Shown here: one piece after another, positions 10,241 to 20,779 of the stretch
How positions within the stretch are numbered: the first letter of the stretch is position 1
How the letters are laid out: every line of letters starts with the position of its first letter
Assembly (NCBI GenBank): GCA_000969725.1
Contig: JXSR01S073203.1
DNA: 35,436 bases
DNA from: Ophiothrix spiculata
Lineage: Eukaryota; Echinodermata; Ophiuroidea; Amphilepidida; Ophiotrichidae
Strand: one strand, 5' to 3'
Notes under the pieces: model-generated
The model's input: only the letters and a program-made list of their open reading frames with translations
Told to the model about the DNA's origin: nothing
Database searches by the model: none
Made by a program: the position numbers and the translations under genes

Positions 10241-10818
10241 CACTTAACTGCATAAGGGGGGGGGGGTTCCATGGTACCCAACATTTGGTTTTTCGGTTCT
10301 CGCATTTTAACACCGCAATACTTCGGTCTGTTATTTTATGTAATTGCCTAAATAGTAGTTGCGCTTCTTTTAGCGAAAAAAGAAAAAATGAAATCGACCG
10401 CGTCGTTTTCGAGCTAATTAGCATAAATTAGCATTTAGGGGGTGCGAAAAAAATTAGATTTGCCCATAAAACCACCCGGAGTAAAATTTTCCAAATGTTA
10501 TTTCAGCAATGTCAATGTATTCATGATCTCCTAATTTGAGCCAAATTTCATTGGAAAATTCCTTCGGGAAGTGGGGTTTCAAATGTTGGTCAAAATTGAG
10601 ATGTCGCGCGACGAAATTCGGTTATTTGGCCGCCATTTTGAAACGGCACGTATATTTTCCCCCCTGAAATATGGTTGTGATAAGTGTACCAATATATGGT
10701 GTAAAGATTATTAAACATTTCGGGCGGGAAAGTGGTTTTTATAAGGGGGGGGGGTACTATGGAACCCCCACCCCCTTATGCACTAACGGAAGTGTGGGGT
10801 ACCTTATGCAGTTAAGTG
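10241..10818. mobile_element. TTAA-flanked piggyBac-like MITE
   Basis: The ends are a perfect 17-bp inverted repeat (cacttaactgcataagg and its complement). TTAA lies immediately outside each (10237-10240 and 10819-10822), the target duplication of the piggyBac superfamily. Subterminal G-rich segments also mirror each other: ggggttccatggtaccc near 10260-10278 and its diverged complement near 10745-10775, with an extra cactt...cataagg copy on the right side. The 578-bp body holds only short chance frames (76 codons plus, 83 codons minus, mutual shadows). piggyBac termini usually begin CCC or CCT, so the superfamily assignment is inference. The element boundaries are well supported. Confidence 0.85.
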
Positions 10819-10822
10819 TTAA

Positions 10823-11815
10823 GCTCATTATTGTAACAAACATCTGCTAAGAAATATAAGGTGTTTGAGATTGCTATTATACATGTCAATACACCTGATG
10901 AACTTCGGGCTATACATGTAGAATCGTTTGTTTGTTATTATATATTACACAAAAATGTATATAGATTAAAAAGCCATGCCTTTGTTTGTTTTTTGATGCC
11001 AAAATAATTTTCATTTTGTAAACCATCAGGATATCAATTCCCCGTTAAACAAAATAAAATGTTTTAACACATAAAGGAACAAAATGGGCAAACGTCCTGC
11101 CACTACAGCTCGATATTGTCAAACACCTGTCAAGAGAAAAAGGAATATTGCTATACATGTCAGTGCACCTGTTGGACCTTTGGCAACAGTATTGCAAGTT
11201 GCTATAGAATATATGGAGTAAATAAATCAGCTTTTTCTATAACCGGTTATCTATTTTGATATCTATTTGATCAATAGTGTTAAATGAGACTCTAGCCGGG
11301 ACAGTTTATGTCACACCATATACTAAACTCAACTTTGATTAACGACGAGCTCTTTTCTAAGTTAAACACTTAGAATACTTAGAAAGAAAAAACATGTAAT
11401 ACCAATTTATCATTCAACGAAAATTCAATGAAGTGTTAAAATGGATCCCCTCTGTCATCCATGACTTTTGATTTGTTAGCTTATTGGGTTTCTTCTTGGT
11501 AGATATCAATACCCTCCAAGTGATTTGGCATAAATATGTTTACGTTTTCTGTTATACTATAAGATTTTGATCAGAAATCATTTTGAGTAAAAACAGCTTT
11601 AAATGAAGGAATGAGACTATCTAAACGCGTGTTAAAGGGTATTTTGTCAAAAGCTTGTTTTGCCACAGAAAATGGATAAAAGTATAAATGTGCGGTTTCC
11701 TAAACTTATTTACACGGAATTACTTATTCACACGGAATTCGGGATCCCGAATTTAATTCAACACATGGCCATTGCTGATACTGACAAACCCTTTACAACT
11801 TAGGTCAAAAGTAAA
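10823..11815. other. Unannotated AT-rich DNA
   Basis: No gene or repeat partner. Two stretches at about 10868-10925 and 11145-11180 share words such as tatacatgtca and acctg, too short to call. Confidence 0.4.
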
Positions 11816-11819
11816 TATT

Positions 11820-11995
11820 TCAGTGTGGCAAACTCGTCAAGCAAAGTTTCGCACGTTAGTCAAGCGGGCTTGACTAGCTTACAAGCTAGTCGAGCAGGAT
11901 TGACTTTCGCTTGACCAACGTCAGACTAGTCAGGCAAGCTGGACTAACCTACCTGACTAGTTTAGTTAATCAAACAGCTGCTTGACTAGTTTAAG
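11820..11995. repeat. Cluster of CTTGACTAG / CTAGTCAAG-like words
   Basis: At least eight related words in both orientations fall within about 170 bp: cgtcaagc, tagtcaagcg, gcttgactagc, gctagtcgagc, cgcttgacc, gactagtcaggc, cctgactag and gcttgactag. Spacing is irregular, so this is not a simple tandem array. Base composition is noticeably less AT-rich than the flanks. No open frame crosses it. Confidence 0.7.
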
Positions 11996-12497
11996 TTTTA
12001 AGAGTGGACAAAAATGAATTGACTGCAGTTGTGTTGTTATTGATCGTATTTGTGCAATATTTTAACAAGTTTAAAAAAATGTATCTATGTAGACAACGTA
12101 TCCTTGACGCTGATTGAGTACAAAGGTATTGATAATTTTGAATCAAACTGGCATTAATCAACACAAAGAATATCCAAGAATATGTCGGTGATTACACAAA
12201 CCTTATATAAGAGTAAAAGTTGGATAATTGAGATCAAACAATTATAACAAGCTTCAACTAAGCTATAAGCTATATGTTTGATATAACTGTAGTTATGAAA
12301 ATGGTAGTCAACCATCAATTGCTTAAACTGGTTTTAAAACGAGTTACTTGTAAATGTACCTACTTTCAATGAAAGAAAATCATTGTCTATTACGGAACGT
12401 ATATTCCATCCACTCGATTAGTGAGATTGTACCATATTTAAATACAATTGACTTTTACTCAGATAGAAAATTTAACTGTCTTCACAATCGTAAGACA
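11996..12497. other. Unannotated AT-rich DNA
   Basis: No supported feature. A 76-codon plus frame at 12354-12584 runs into the inverted alpha copy and is judged chance. Confidence 0.4.
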
Positions 12498-12600
12498 GCC
12501 ATTAATACGAAGCGAACACATGTCTCTCAGATTTGTTTACAGTTGTTTGACCACGATTTAAAGCTCCAGAGTATTAAGTTGTAAGTTGTATAGACATAAT
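12498..12600 (-). repeat. Interspersed repeat family alpha, copy 3 (inverted)
   Basis: The minus-strand reading gives aatactctggagcttt, aaatcgtggtcaaac, aactgtaaacaaatct and gagagacatg, then cttcgtatt. This is the closest relative of alpha copy 1 at 1431-1512. It ends next to the assembly gap. Confidence 0.75.
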
Positions 12601-12623
12601 CAAATACGCTCGTATGTGCGCCT

Positions 12624-12673
12624 NNNNNNNNNNNNNNNNNNNNNNNNNNNNNNNNNNNNNNNNNNNNNNNNNN
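12624..12673. other. Assembly gap, 50 N
   Basis: Exactly 50 unknown bases, a typical placeholder length. The right flank belongs to repeat zeta, which is present in full at 28725-28900, so the gap probably reflects repeat or GC-related assembly difficulty and its true length may differ from 50. Confidence 0.95.
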
Positions 12674-12850
12674 CATCGCGCCGTGATTTTGAACGCGCGG
12701 CTCCACTGCGTTTCACGCTGAACGCACTGTCATCTATCGTCTCATAATGGATGGCCAAAATTCCTTATTAGGAAGTAAAATCTCACTCAGTGACTAAGAA
12801 TCTAAATTGTCAATTCGTCACTTTGCTTTATTTCATTGATGTACGTCTCA
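12674..12850 (+). repeat. Repeat family zeta, copy 1
   Basis: It matches 28750-28900: cgcgccgtgattttgaa/cgcgccgtaattttcaa, then cgcgcggctccactg, cgctgtcat, then gtctcataatggat, aggaagt and ttgactaagaat-like words. It has more CpG than its surroundings. The left part is lost in the N gap. Non-coding. Confidence 0.75.
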
Positions 12851-13361
12851 AATATATCAAAAGAAATTTAAATGACAAATGACAAAGAGTTGGAAGATTC
12901 CTTGCATAAGGCTCAAAATATATACAGAAACTATTTAGTCACATGACCTTGTTAATAGTAATATTAAATGACAAATTTACGCCAAATCACGTTAATGCAA
13001 GCAAGGGTATCATTATTCAAATCAAGTAATTTGTCCTCTTTGATGATACAAAAACATGGTTGATACATTGTTTTTAGTCACTGCACGAATTGTAATTTAC
13101 AGGCTAATTCAGTCGGGTTTTTAACTTAAAAAACAGTTGCTTACTTCACCTAATCATCTCATTAATTTTAAGGGGAGTGAAAATACTTGATAACAACGTG
13201 ATGTACACGTGTTGAATATGATTGAATTGTGCATTTGCCTATAAATGAACAATATTTAATGGTGATCAAACAGTGATGGAATGCACAAGAAATGCAAGAC
13301 TACAGAATAACAAGCATTTATTAAATTTTCAGACATTTTCACGAATTTTGGTTATAATTTA
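12851..13361. other. Unannotated AT-rich DNA
   Basis: I see no gene, RNA or repeat partner for this stretch inside the window. Confidence 0.4.
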
Positions 13362-14780
13362 GTTTGATCTTTTCCAGGACAGACAGCATTACCAAAATGT
13401 TTTGTTTACCTTTCACAGAATAGTAGCACATATAGTATCTGTAAAAACTCCACATATGTGAGACATAAGTCACTAATTTGTTTCTTTTTTATCCTACAAC
13501 ATTTTACCCCCAAAAATGTTCTTTTTTTTCTTTTTCTTTTTTCAAAGAGAATGTATTTGACGAAATATAGTTTAAATCTTACTGAGCGAAGGTATGTTAT
13601 TGTAAATAACATTTTGATTTAATTTTTGATCAACTTTTCCACATCGCATTGTCGTAGCATGACATAACATGTCATTTATCATTTTATGTGGGTCAAAAAT
13701 TTACCCTAGTCTAACAAAGCCCTTGTAGGGGGAACACGTCTACCCAAGGACATTTGGGGAAAAAAAAAAGCATTTTCCATCATGAAAATCGACCAAGATG
13801 TTACGTAATTATGACGACAGGAAGGAAAATGTATTTCCGGAGTAGGATTTTGGCAAAAGTGACCACCAAATCCAAATTTGCCCATGAAAGAAATTAGTAT
13901 TGGATGATTATTGGGATTTGTTTTGCTTTTAAAGAAGGGAAATGATAATTCTACGAAGTCCTGTAAGTTTTTCCCTTATAGCCCGAGGTTGCAATAATCC
14001 TCCGACATCCCAACTTTGACGGACTACCCTACCCATCCTTAGGTGGTATCCAACCCCCATTGTTTTATCAAAATAACCACACATGATGTAAAAGAGATTA
14101 CCTTGATGCATGTGGTCGGTTGCATTCGCGTTTTTTATGCAGCGTGGGAAAAACCTTAGGGGGATACAACCCCCCCCCCCCCCTTGGTTGGACGAGGTTT
14201 AACCAGCTAGATATTTTTCCACTTATCAGTAATAGACGTCAGTGTCATTTATAATAATTACAATGTTTAAAAACTCACAGAGATAAGATGAGACTATGGA
14301 ATTGGTCAAACATTTATAAGGATATCAATAATTCAACGTTACTTACCCATTTAAAAAAATGTTTCAGGTGTAGATGGCCAGCTGAGTAGAGTAACTAACT
14401 GTTAATCATAAAAGTAAACAAAACCGAGAGATTTTTTAGAGAAGCCATTTGGTACATTCTGGCTTACTGTTATTGTGAGACGATCCTGTACTTTTGTAAG
14501 TTCTAAAATGATATAAGATGGTAGATGTAATTACATTCATGTAGGTACGTTTTATTGCTCCTTTTGCCCCCTTTTTCAACTTGTTTTTCTTATTTTAAGT
14601 AGAAGCAACTAAAGGGGAAAATCTAGATACAAATCAATAGTTTCACTTATGTATAATATATGGAAATGTATTTTCTCAAAGTTGTCGGTAAATATCAAAG
14701 GAATGGTAATGCACAAAGATAAAGGATAAGAAGCTATAAGGAATAGAACAAAGTAGAATGAAGAAAAGTTTTACCTTTCC
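13362..14780 (+). repeat. Block duplication, copy A
   Basis: Copy A begins gtttgatcttttccagg and matches copy B (14929-16402) closely, above 90% by eye in the first 300 bp. Relative to B it carries about 370 extra bases (about 14190-14560) between two C-rich tracts, and it lacks the MITE present in B. Minus-strand frames ending ...ISDLCLTYVEFLQILYV occur in both copies. The middle of that frame is shifted by indels that are not multiples of three, so I do not call a gene. Copy A stops matching B after the word ttttacctttc at about 14780. Confidence 0.9.
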
Positions 14781-14928
14781 ATGTCACTCGGAAAAAGTTT
14801 AATCGTTTGTCTTTTGCCCCGAATTGTTATTTTAAAAATGCAGTTTCAGTTAAGATTATAAAAACCAAACCAATCATAAATTGTACCCAAACCGGTATAT
14901 GTTTAAATTGATTCTTGGTTAAGATTTG

Positions 14929-16402
14929 GTTTGATCTTTTCCAGGACAGACAGCATTACCAAAATATTTTTGTTTACCTTTCACAGAATAGTAGCACATA
15001 TAGTATCTGTAAAAACTCCACATATGTGAGACATAAGTCACTAATTTCTTTCTTGTTTTCATCCAACAACATTTTACCACAAAAAATGTTCTTTTTTTTC
15101 CTTTTTCTTTTTTCAAAGAGAATGTATTTGACGGAATATAGTTTAAATCTTACTGAGCGAAGGTATGTCATTGCAAATAACATTTTTTATTCACTTTTTG
15201 ATTAACTTTTCCACACGCATTGTCATAGCATGACATTACATGTCACTTATCATTTTACGAGGGTCAAAATTTTACCCTAGTCTAACAAAGCCCTTGTAGG
15301 GGGAACACGTCTAACCAAGGACATTTAGGAACAGAAAAAAGCATTTTCCATCATGAAAATCGACCAAGATGTTACGTAATTATGACGACAGGAAGGAAAA
15401 TGTATTTCCGGAGTAGGATTATGTCAAAAATGACCACTAAATCCAAATTGTGCCTATGAAAGAAAAAGAAATTAGAATTGGATGATCATGGGGATTTTTT
15501 TGCTTATTATGAAGGGAAATGATAATTCTACAATGTCCTGCAAGTTTTGCCCTTATAGCATGCATGTATTATTCAAAATGGCGACTTAAAATTTCACCCC
15601 AACTTTGACGGACTACCCTATCACACCTTAAGTGGTATCCAACGCCCATTGTTTTATCAAAATAACCACACATGATGTAATTACCTTGATACATTGGGTC
15701 GGTTGCACTTGCGTTTTTATGCAGCGGTGAAAAACCCTTAGGAGGTTGTAACAACAACCCCCCCCCCCCCCCCTTTTCAACTTTTTTTTCTTCTTATTTT
15801 AAGTAGAAGCAACCAAAGGGGAAAATCTAGATGCAAATCTATAGGTACACTTATGTATAATACACTCCCGGTCAAAAGTGTTTGCGCACAAAAAATTAAT
15901 CAGCCATATCTCGAGAACCGTTCATCTTTTGTGTTATATCTTTTTCGGATTGATATTTTATATATATAGATCTTAAGAACTCAACAGGATTTGAATTTAC
16001 TGCATTTGAAAATATGACGTGTTAAACGTACTGTATACGTTCTTCCGCACATTCAGAAACGGAGTTTTAATACATAACTGCACATTTGTTGGAAACACTT
16101 GTGACCTGAAAATGTTCTCTAAGCACTGAACTAATAAACTACATAGGCACATAGCAAAAAGTGCTTGTTGTGTATTTGTATATGGTACAGGAAATCGGCC
16201 ATTTCTATGGTTATTGAAGATTTAATAATTACGTTTTTCCCCATATTTAAGAGTGCGCAAAACACTTTTGACCGGGAGTGTATATGGAAATGTATTTTCT
16301 CAAAGTTGTCGGTAAATGTCAAAGGAATGGTAATGCACACAGATAAAGGATAAGTAGCTATAAAGAATAGAACAAAGTAGAATGAAGAAAAATTTTACCT
16401 TT
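14929..16402 (+). repeat. Block duplication, copy B, carrying a MITE
   Basis: Copy B is a direct repeat of copy A, only about 150 bp downstream of it. Order: matched segment to about 15770, a C-run joined directly to ttttcaactt (the copy A segment of about 370 bp is missing here), then aagtagaagcaac... to 15862, a MITE at 15863-16280, and the resumed match tatggaaatgtatttt to about 16402. Beyond that it continues into family beta copy 2, while copy A does not. Confidence 0.9.
15863..16280. mobile_element. Tc1/mariner-type MITE with TA target duplication and visible empty site
   Basis: The terminal inverted repeats are 27 and 28 bp (left begins cactcccggtcaaaag, right is its complement, one extra base in the right arm). 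TA borders both ends (15861-15862, 16281-16282). The paralogous position in copy A (about 14652-14658) has the uninterrupted flanks with a single TA, so insertion boundaries and a 2-bp TA duplication are shown directly. The 418-bp body has no transposase. The 62- and 69-codon frames overlapping its right half are chance. The CTCCCGGTCAAAAG-type end resembles Tc1/mariner ends known to me. Confidence 0.95.
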
Positions 16403-16710
16403 CAAGAACTTTGACTTTACCTGTTTTATTTTGTATTACGTATTATCAGATGGGGGAGAATTATCTTATTATCAATCTCTTTTTATATCTATAGGTATAC
16501 AACCAAAAGCACTCAGATATAGAACCTAGTTTTGCTTTCTTTAGGCAGTGCACTTTGCTTGTATATCTATCTCACAATCGTTGAACGTAGATATTCTCTG
16601 TAGATTACAAGCAAGCTACATTCTCTTACGTTGGAAAATCCATTCAGAAAGGCATGAGCAGATGATCTAAGTAGTTTCAAAACTTGAAGAAGTGTATATT
16701 ATGTTTATAC
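16283..16710 (+). repeat. Interspersed repeat family beta, copy 2
   Basis: It shares an ordered series of words with 23925-24330: gttgtcggtaaatgtcaaag, gataaaggataa, attacgtattatcag, gaattatctta, caatctc..tatatctat, tagttttgctttcttt, aggcagtgcactttgc, ttgtatatctat and gtagattaca. The inverted copy is at 400-690. The first ~120 bp are also part of block copy B. Non-coding. Confidence 0.75.
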
Positions 16711-17420
16711 AACCTCGTAGCATTGGGGTGGGTTAATTTGAAAACAGAACTTTTATAAAAATACAGAATTTATTTAAGATATTCATATATTTTTGCACAT
16801 ATAGTGTTTCTTTAACACTTAAGTGACCATGGTATTTCCCACCTATTGTTACCCAAGGTAAAAAACACCCTTCTGGTATCAATATTACGTTGAAAGACTG
16901 GTCAATGATAAGGCATGTACAAAAAAAAAAACATACAGAAAGAAACAAGAAATCGGATGAACCGTTTCAAAACAACGGCCGAAAAACTATTGCCCATATA
17001 ATAGTTGAATACAGAACAAATATTTTTACCACTTTTTATGTATACGATCGATTTTTGAAAACAAAAATATCTTGAAGCTTATATTTTTTTTTTGGTTCAG
17101 ATTTGATAGGTAATCTAGTTGAGAGTAAAATGGAGCTCCAAATGTGATCAATATTCTCATATGCTTGTATGGGGCAACAGCACAAATGTATGGGTCAAAA
17201 ACGTAATTTGTATGTTAAATTTGATTTGACAACGCTTGGTTCAAGGTCACTTCACTACTCAAGTTGAGTGGTCATATGGAATGTGTATCTGTAATGGATT
17301 GATAAGTAGGTGATGTAATGTCTTGGTCAACCTTGACTGCTCCATGAGAATGCTGGAAATAAAACTTAAAATGATCCTTCAACGCCCCTCATTTTACAAA
17401 AATAGGGAACTTGGAGTTGT
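16711..17420. other. Unannotated AT-rich DNA
   Basis: No supported gene. A few frames of 60-71 codons lie on both strands over the same bases (16733-17075), which argues for chance. Confidence 0.4.
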
Positions 17421-17475
17421 TCCTTGGCGTATATGACATCTTAATTGTTTTAAGATGTCATATATACCGCCATGG
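17421..17475. repeat. Near-perfect hairpin, ~25-nt arms, 5-nt loop
   Basis: The inner arms 17430-17444 and 17450-17464 are perfect complements (tatatgacatcttaa) around the loop ttgtt. Pairing extends outward with a short internal bulge through ggcg/cgcc to ccttgg/ccatgg. This could be a minimal MITE remnant or a small-RNA-type hairpin. The sequence alone cannot decide. Confidence 0.8.
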
Positions 17476-17678
17476 AATTGGAAATGTGGTAAAAAATAGT
17501 AAAGATTCTGTTGTAGTTTCCCCGAAAACTCTTGATAAAATAAGAAATAAAAGAAAAAAACCCACAAACACATGAACAAGAAAGAAACTTGAAAACCGTA
17601 CATTCACTGAGTGCTTAAGTACCTTTGGTGTCAGGTAAACTTAAGTTAACCTACTTTTGTGAGGAAAAAGCAGATTAT

Positions 17679-17860
17679 TATGTCTATTACTAGAATCAGT
17701 CAATACTACAGAGCATTAATGCTTGGTCAACAACTGTAAACAAATCTGACAGATAGATATAAACTTCGTATTAGCATCACGTTACACGGATATAAAATCC
17801 GTTTATCTTAGCTTTAAATTATAGTGGACATGCTTATTAGCCTCAGCTAGGAGAGGGGAA
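17679..17860 (+). repeat. Interspersed repeat family alpha, copy 4
   Basis: It aligns with 7630-7840 from tatgtctatt through gagcattaatgc, gtcaacaactgtaaac, aaatctgacaga and cttcgtattagca to gacatgcttattagc. Non-coding. Confidence 0.7.
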
Positions 17861-18099
17861 ATTTAATATTTACTTGCCCTTTTCTACAAGCATTTTTTTA
17901 TAAAGGGTACCTCTATCAGTGACAAAAAAAAACTGTTTTAAAAGTTATTCATATCTGATTTTTATCAGGTGTTTTGCTTGTAAGTAAATACAATAGAAAC
18001 TAATTTTAACTAACATGTCCAGCCAGTTCAAGCTTTATAGCGTGCAAATATTTGGCGACTTAGAATTTTATAACCTTAAATCCCCCATTTCTATAATCA

Positions 18100-18215
18100 G
18101 CATGACCGTAAAGGGTGGGTAAAAGGTTGTTGTAAAATAAATTAATTAACCGGTTTGGTTAGTTGCTTTTGCGTATTTATGCAACAGTGAAAAAAATGTT
18201 TGAGGAGTTGCAACA
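18100..18215 (+). repeat. Diverged third copy of the block tail
   Basis: It resembles the end of blocks A and B: ggttagttgcttttgcgt, atttatgcaacagtga, aaaa, then gaggagttgcaacaac, versus B's ggttgcacttgcgt, tttttatgcagcggtg, aaaaaccc and aggaggttgtaacaac. Only about 80-100 bp are recognisable. Confidence 0.5.
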
Positions 18216-18458
18216 ACCTCTTCCCTTCGATACAAGGGTTAGGCGGTTTGAGTAGTATATACTTAGATATAAAAACGACCTCGAACTTATTTCTAAAGAA
18301 GACTGGCTACTTTTGGTTGGTAAAATAAAGATCATTAAAAATAATATCGTACCATATTGTTGCTTGTGAACTAAATAATTCGTCAGTGCATTTAACCACA
18401 AGCGGATCACACAATAGTGTCATCTAGAAAGAGTAAGGGAATTGATGGTAATCATTTC
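18216..18458. other. Unannotated DNA
   Basis: No supported feature. A 77-codon minus frame (18177-18410) reads partly through the block-tail repeat and has no motif. Confidence 0.4.
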
Positions 18459-19734
18459 AATATGGTCATGCGTCATATGGTGGGACACCCTAGCGTTACA
18501 TTGTAAAAATCTTCCAAATTTCCCAATATCTCTATTTGTTGATGTAGCATTAAAACTATGCACAACACCATAGGCAAACCATACATATTCTGAAAGCTTA
18601 TGGACTAAGGATTCAATATTTGTATTTTTTACATCGATATACAGGGTGTGTAAGAAAAAATATAGGGTGTAAAACAAAAAAATATATATTTTTATGTTTT
18701 TCTGTTTTGTGATAAAAAATCTTGAGGAAAAGAGGTTTTTGCTGTATCATTGCATATTCTTATAGTCAAAACCCTAGGCTTTCAAACCATATATAATTTG
18801 ACTTAGCCAAGTTATCAAACGACTGATATACAGGGTGGTCAAAAATTCACACTTTTTTTAGTAAAATATAATATTTTTTGATAATTTGTTCAAACATATT
18901 GTTTTCGTATTTGCCTCTACTATAAAACTAATGCCATTTTTGGATTCCTTGAAGAAAATGCTTTCTAAAAATGTATACTTTTATTGGGGTAGGGTGCATA
19001 CTCTTCAAGTTATAAAATTTTAATTGCGCAGAGGTACATTTTCTTGAAGTTTTGAGTATGAAATGCTTGTGCCACCATGTGGCCAAATGGGGTTAATTAG
19101 TCAATTTATTAACTAATTAGTGACTTAATGCCATTTATTCAACACTTTATGGAAAAAGGAAAAGTTTGGTCATCAAATTAGATCTAAATTGAAATGATTG
19201 ACATGCATTTTAGTTGGTCAATAGGCAATATGCTAACGTCATTTAATAATAAATTCCATTATTTTCTGGCTGCCGTCTGCTAATTAAATCAAAGATAATT
19301 AGTTATCATATATAGTTAATTTTAATTTAAGTAGTTGATATTTGCACTTTGACATGTAGTTAAGATGTGCAAGAAAAATGATATTCATTGTTCTTGTAGT
19401 TTGCAAATTATAACATTTTGAAAAATATTGAGCATGTCAAAAACCCACATTCCCATTGAAATAACATAGGTTGCTGTACCGCGGCTCCTGTACCGCGGCT
19501 CCTCCACCACTGACTTTGTTGGCAATTTTTTTAATTAACACAAAAACTATAAGACTTATGAAAAAACTTTTTACACATTTAAAAAGAGAAATAATCAGGT
19601 TTTAAAATAAGCCCAAATTCATAACAATTGACCAATTATTTCTCCTGTGACACCTTGCTAAACGTAAAAAAATTTGGAACAATGTAACGTCCTCCCAAAT
19701 TTGGGTGTCCCACTATACGACTCATGACCATATT
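18459..19734. mobile_element. Putative 1.3-kb non-autonomous element with imperfect terminal inverted repeats
   Basis: The left end aatatggtcatgcgtc, atatggtgggacaccc, tagcgttacattgt (18459-18503) is mirrored at the right end. Reverse complemented from 19734, that end reads aatatggtcatgagtc, gtatagtgggacaccc, then about ten extra bases and gacgttacattgtt. The interior has no transposase frame. It contains two tacagggt-type ends (18640, 18829), A/T-rich runs, and a direct repeat gtaccgcggctcct at about 19477-19504, so it may be a composite of nested pieces. I could not identify a convincing target duplication. Confidence 0.6.
19477..19504. repeat. Two perfect 14-bp units, gtaccgcggctcct
   Basis: The two adjacent copies are G+C-rich, unlike the flanks, and each holds ccgcgg. 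They lie inside the 1.3-kb inverted-repeat unit. Confidence 0.85.
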
Positions 19735-20779
19735 CCTTTTGCTATCGATTCGGTATCTTGGTTTCAAATATTGTGCAAATTGAGCAGGTTTTCAAATTGC
19801 AAGATGGTATTACCCAAAAATTTGCAAGCATATTAAGTCACAAACTGAGCAAACAATAGTATCAGAATACCGTTATAGCTACAAAGAAAGAGTCAGGGGC
19901 TGATGTTTCCCTGCACCTTTGAAGCTCTAGCAACAGAATCGTTAAGCTGGTATCACAGATGGTTATTTTTTCAAAATAATTGTAAAATCATTGTGTTGTT
20001 GTAAAATAACTAATATCATTACCCGTTAAACAATAAGAACTGTCGACAGAACAAGCTAAGGAAACAATGTTATTATCCCGTCATTATAGTTCGATTCTGA
20101 TACAAACACCCGCCAGAAACATTGCTGTAGATCATCTTGTAGCCCACTTCTGGTAGCATTAATTCTAATGTGCTATCAGACCTTTTAAGTAAAAAGCAGT
20201 TAAAAATTAGATATTATATTTTTATAAATACGTTTCATGATATAGTGTAAAACAAGTTTATATACAGGGTACTCTGTCATAGTAAAGTCTTTAAATTAGA
20301 ATCATCTTGTACGACTAACCTTTTACGTTAATTACATGAAACAATGAAAAAGAAAAAAAATCACCATTAACGTTAAAAGCCTAATGGACTCTTAACTCAT
20401 TCTGCTAATGACCAATATTGGAGGACAAATAATGTTACAGCACGTTACAATCCCGACCAAGTTGAGTAAGTCACGTACCATAAACCTTGAAATGATTAGA
20501 AAATGAACCGTGCTCTCACAAAACAAGCAGAGCGTTAGCAAGAATATGTAATGACCCAGTCACACATCAACATGTAAAGCTTATCCTACTCCTACCGTGT
20601 ATTGTTTTGCACATTGATTTCCGTTATTATCTTTAGAATACCTATCATTTGTCTATGTTTAAGACTTTACTTAAATCGAAATAACATACCCTTTGATTAT
20701 ATTTTTTTCTCTGTAAGGGGATCTGTGGATAAGCGAATTCTAACAACATTTACTTTTTTAGATTATCTTTTCTTAAACG
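19735..20779. other. Unannotated AT-rich DNA with faint repeat similarity
   Basis: No supported gene. A stretch near 19865-19970 (ccgttatagct, acagaatcgttaagctgg, tatca) weakly resembles 25415-25530 (ccgttatagct, acagaatcattaacttgc, tatca), suggesting an old shared repeat upstream of gamma. A solo tacagggt word lies at 20263. Confidence 0.35.

Noticed and set aside
13406..15183. Matching minus frames (68 and 69 codons) in block copies A and B as a conserved small protein
   Set aside because: The similarity follows from recent DNA duplication. The middle of the frame changes register between copies, and both frames are rich in low-complexity lysine/arginine from a T-run.
15751..15773. C-runs near 14170 and 15757 and G-runs near 6737, 10256, 10744 and 20947 as G-quadruplex regulatory elements
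   Set aside because: They are single homopolymer runs, prone to sequencing error, and most lie within or at the edges of repeats. A function cannot be argued from them.
13362..16402. Blocks A and B as the two LTRs of a retrotransposon
   Set aside because: Only ~150 bp separates them, with no primer-binding site, polypurine tract or gag/pol remnant, and the block ends do not show TG...CA boundaries.
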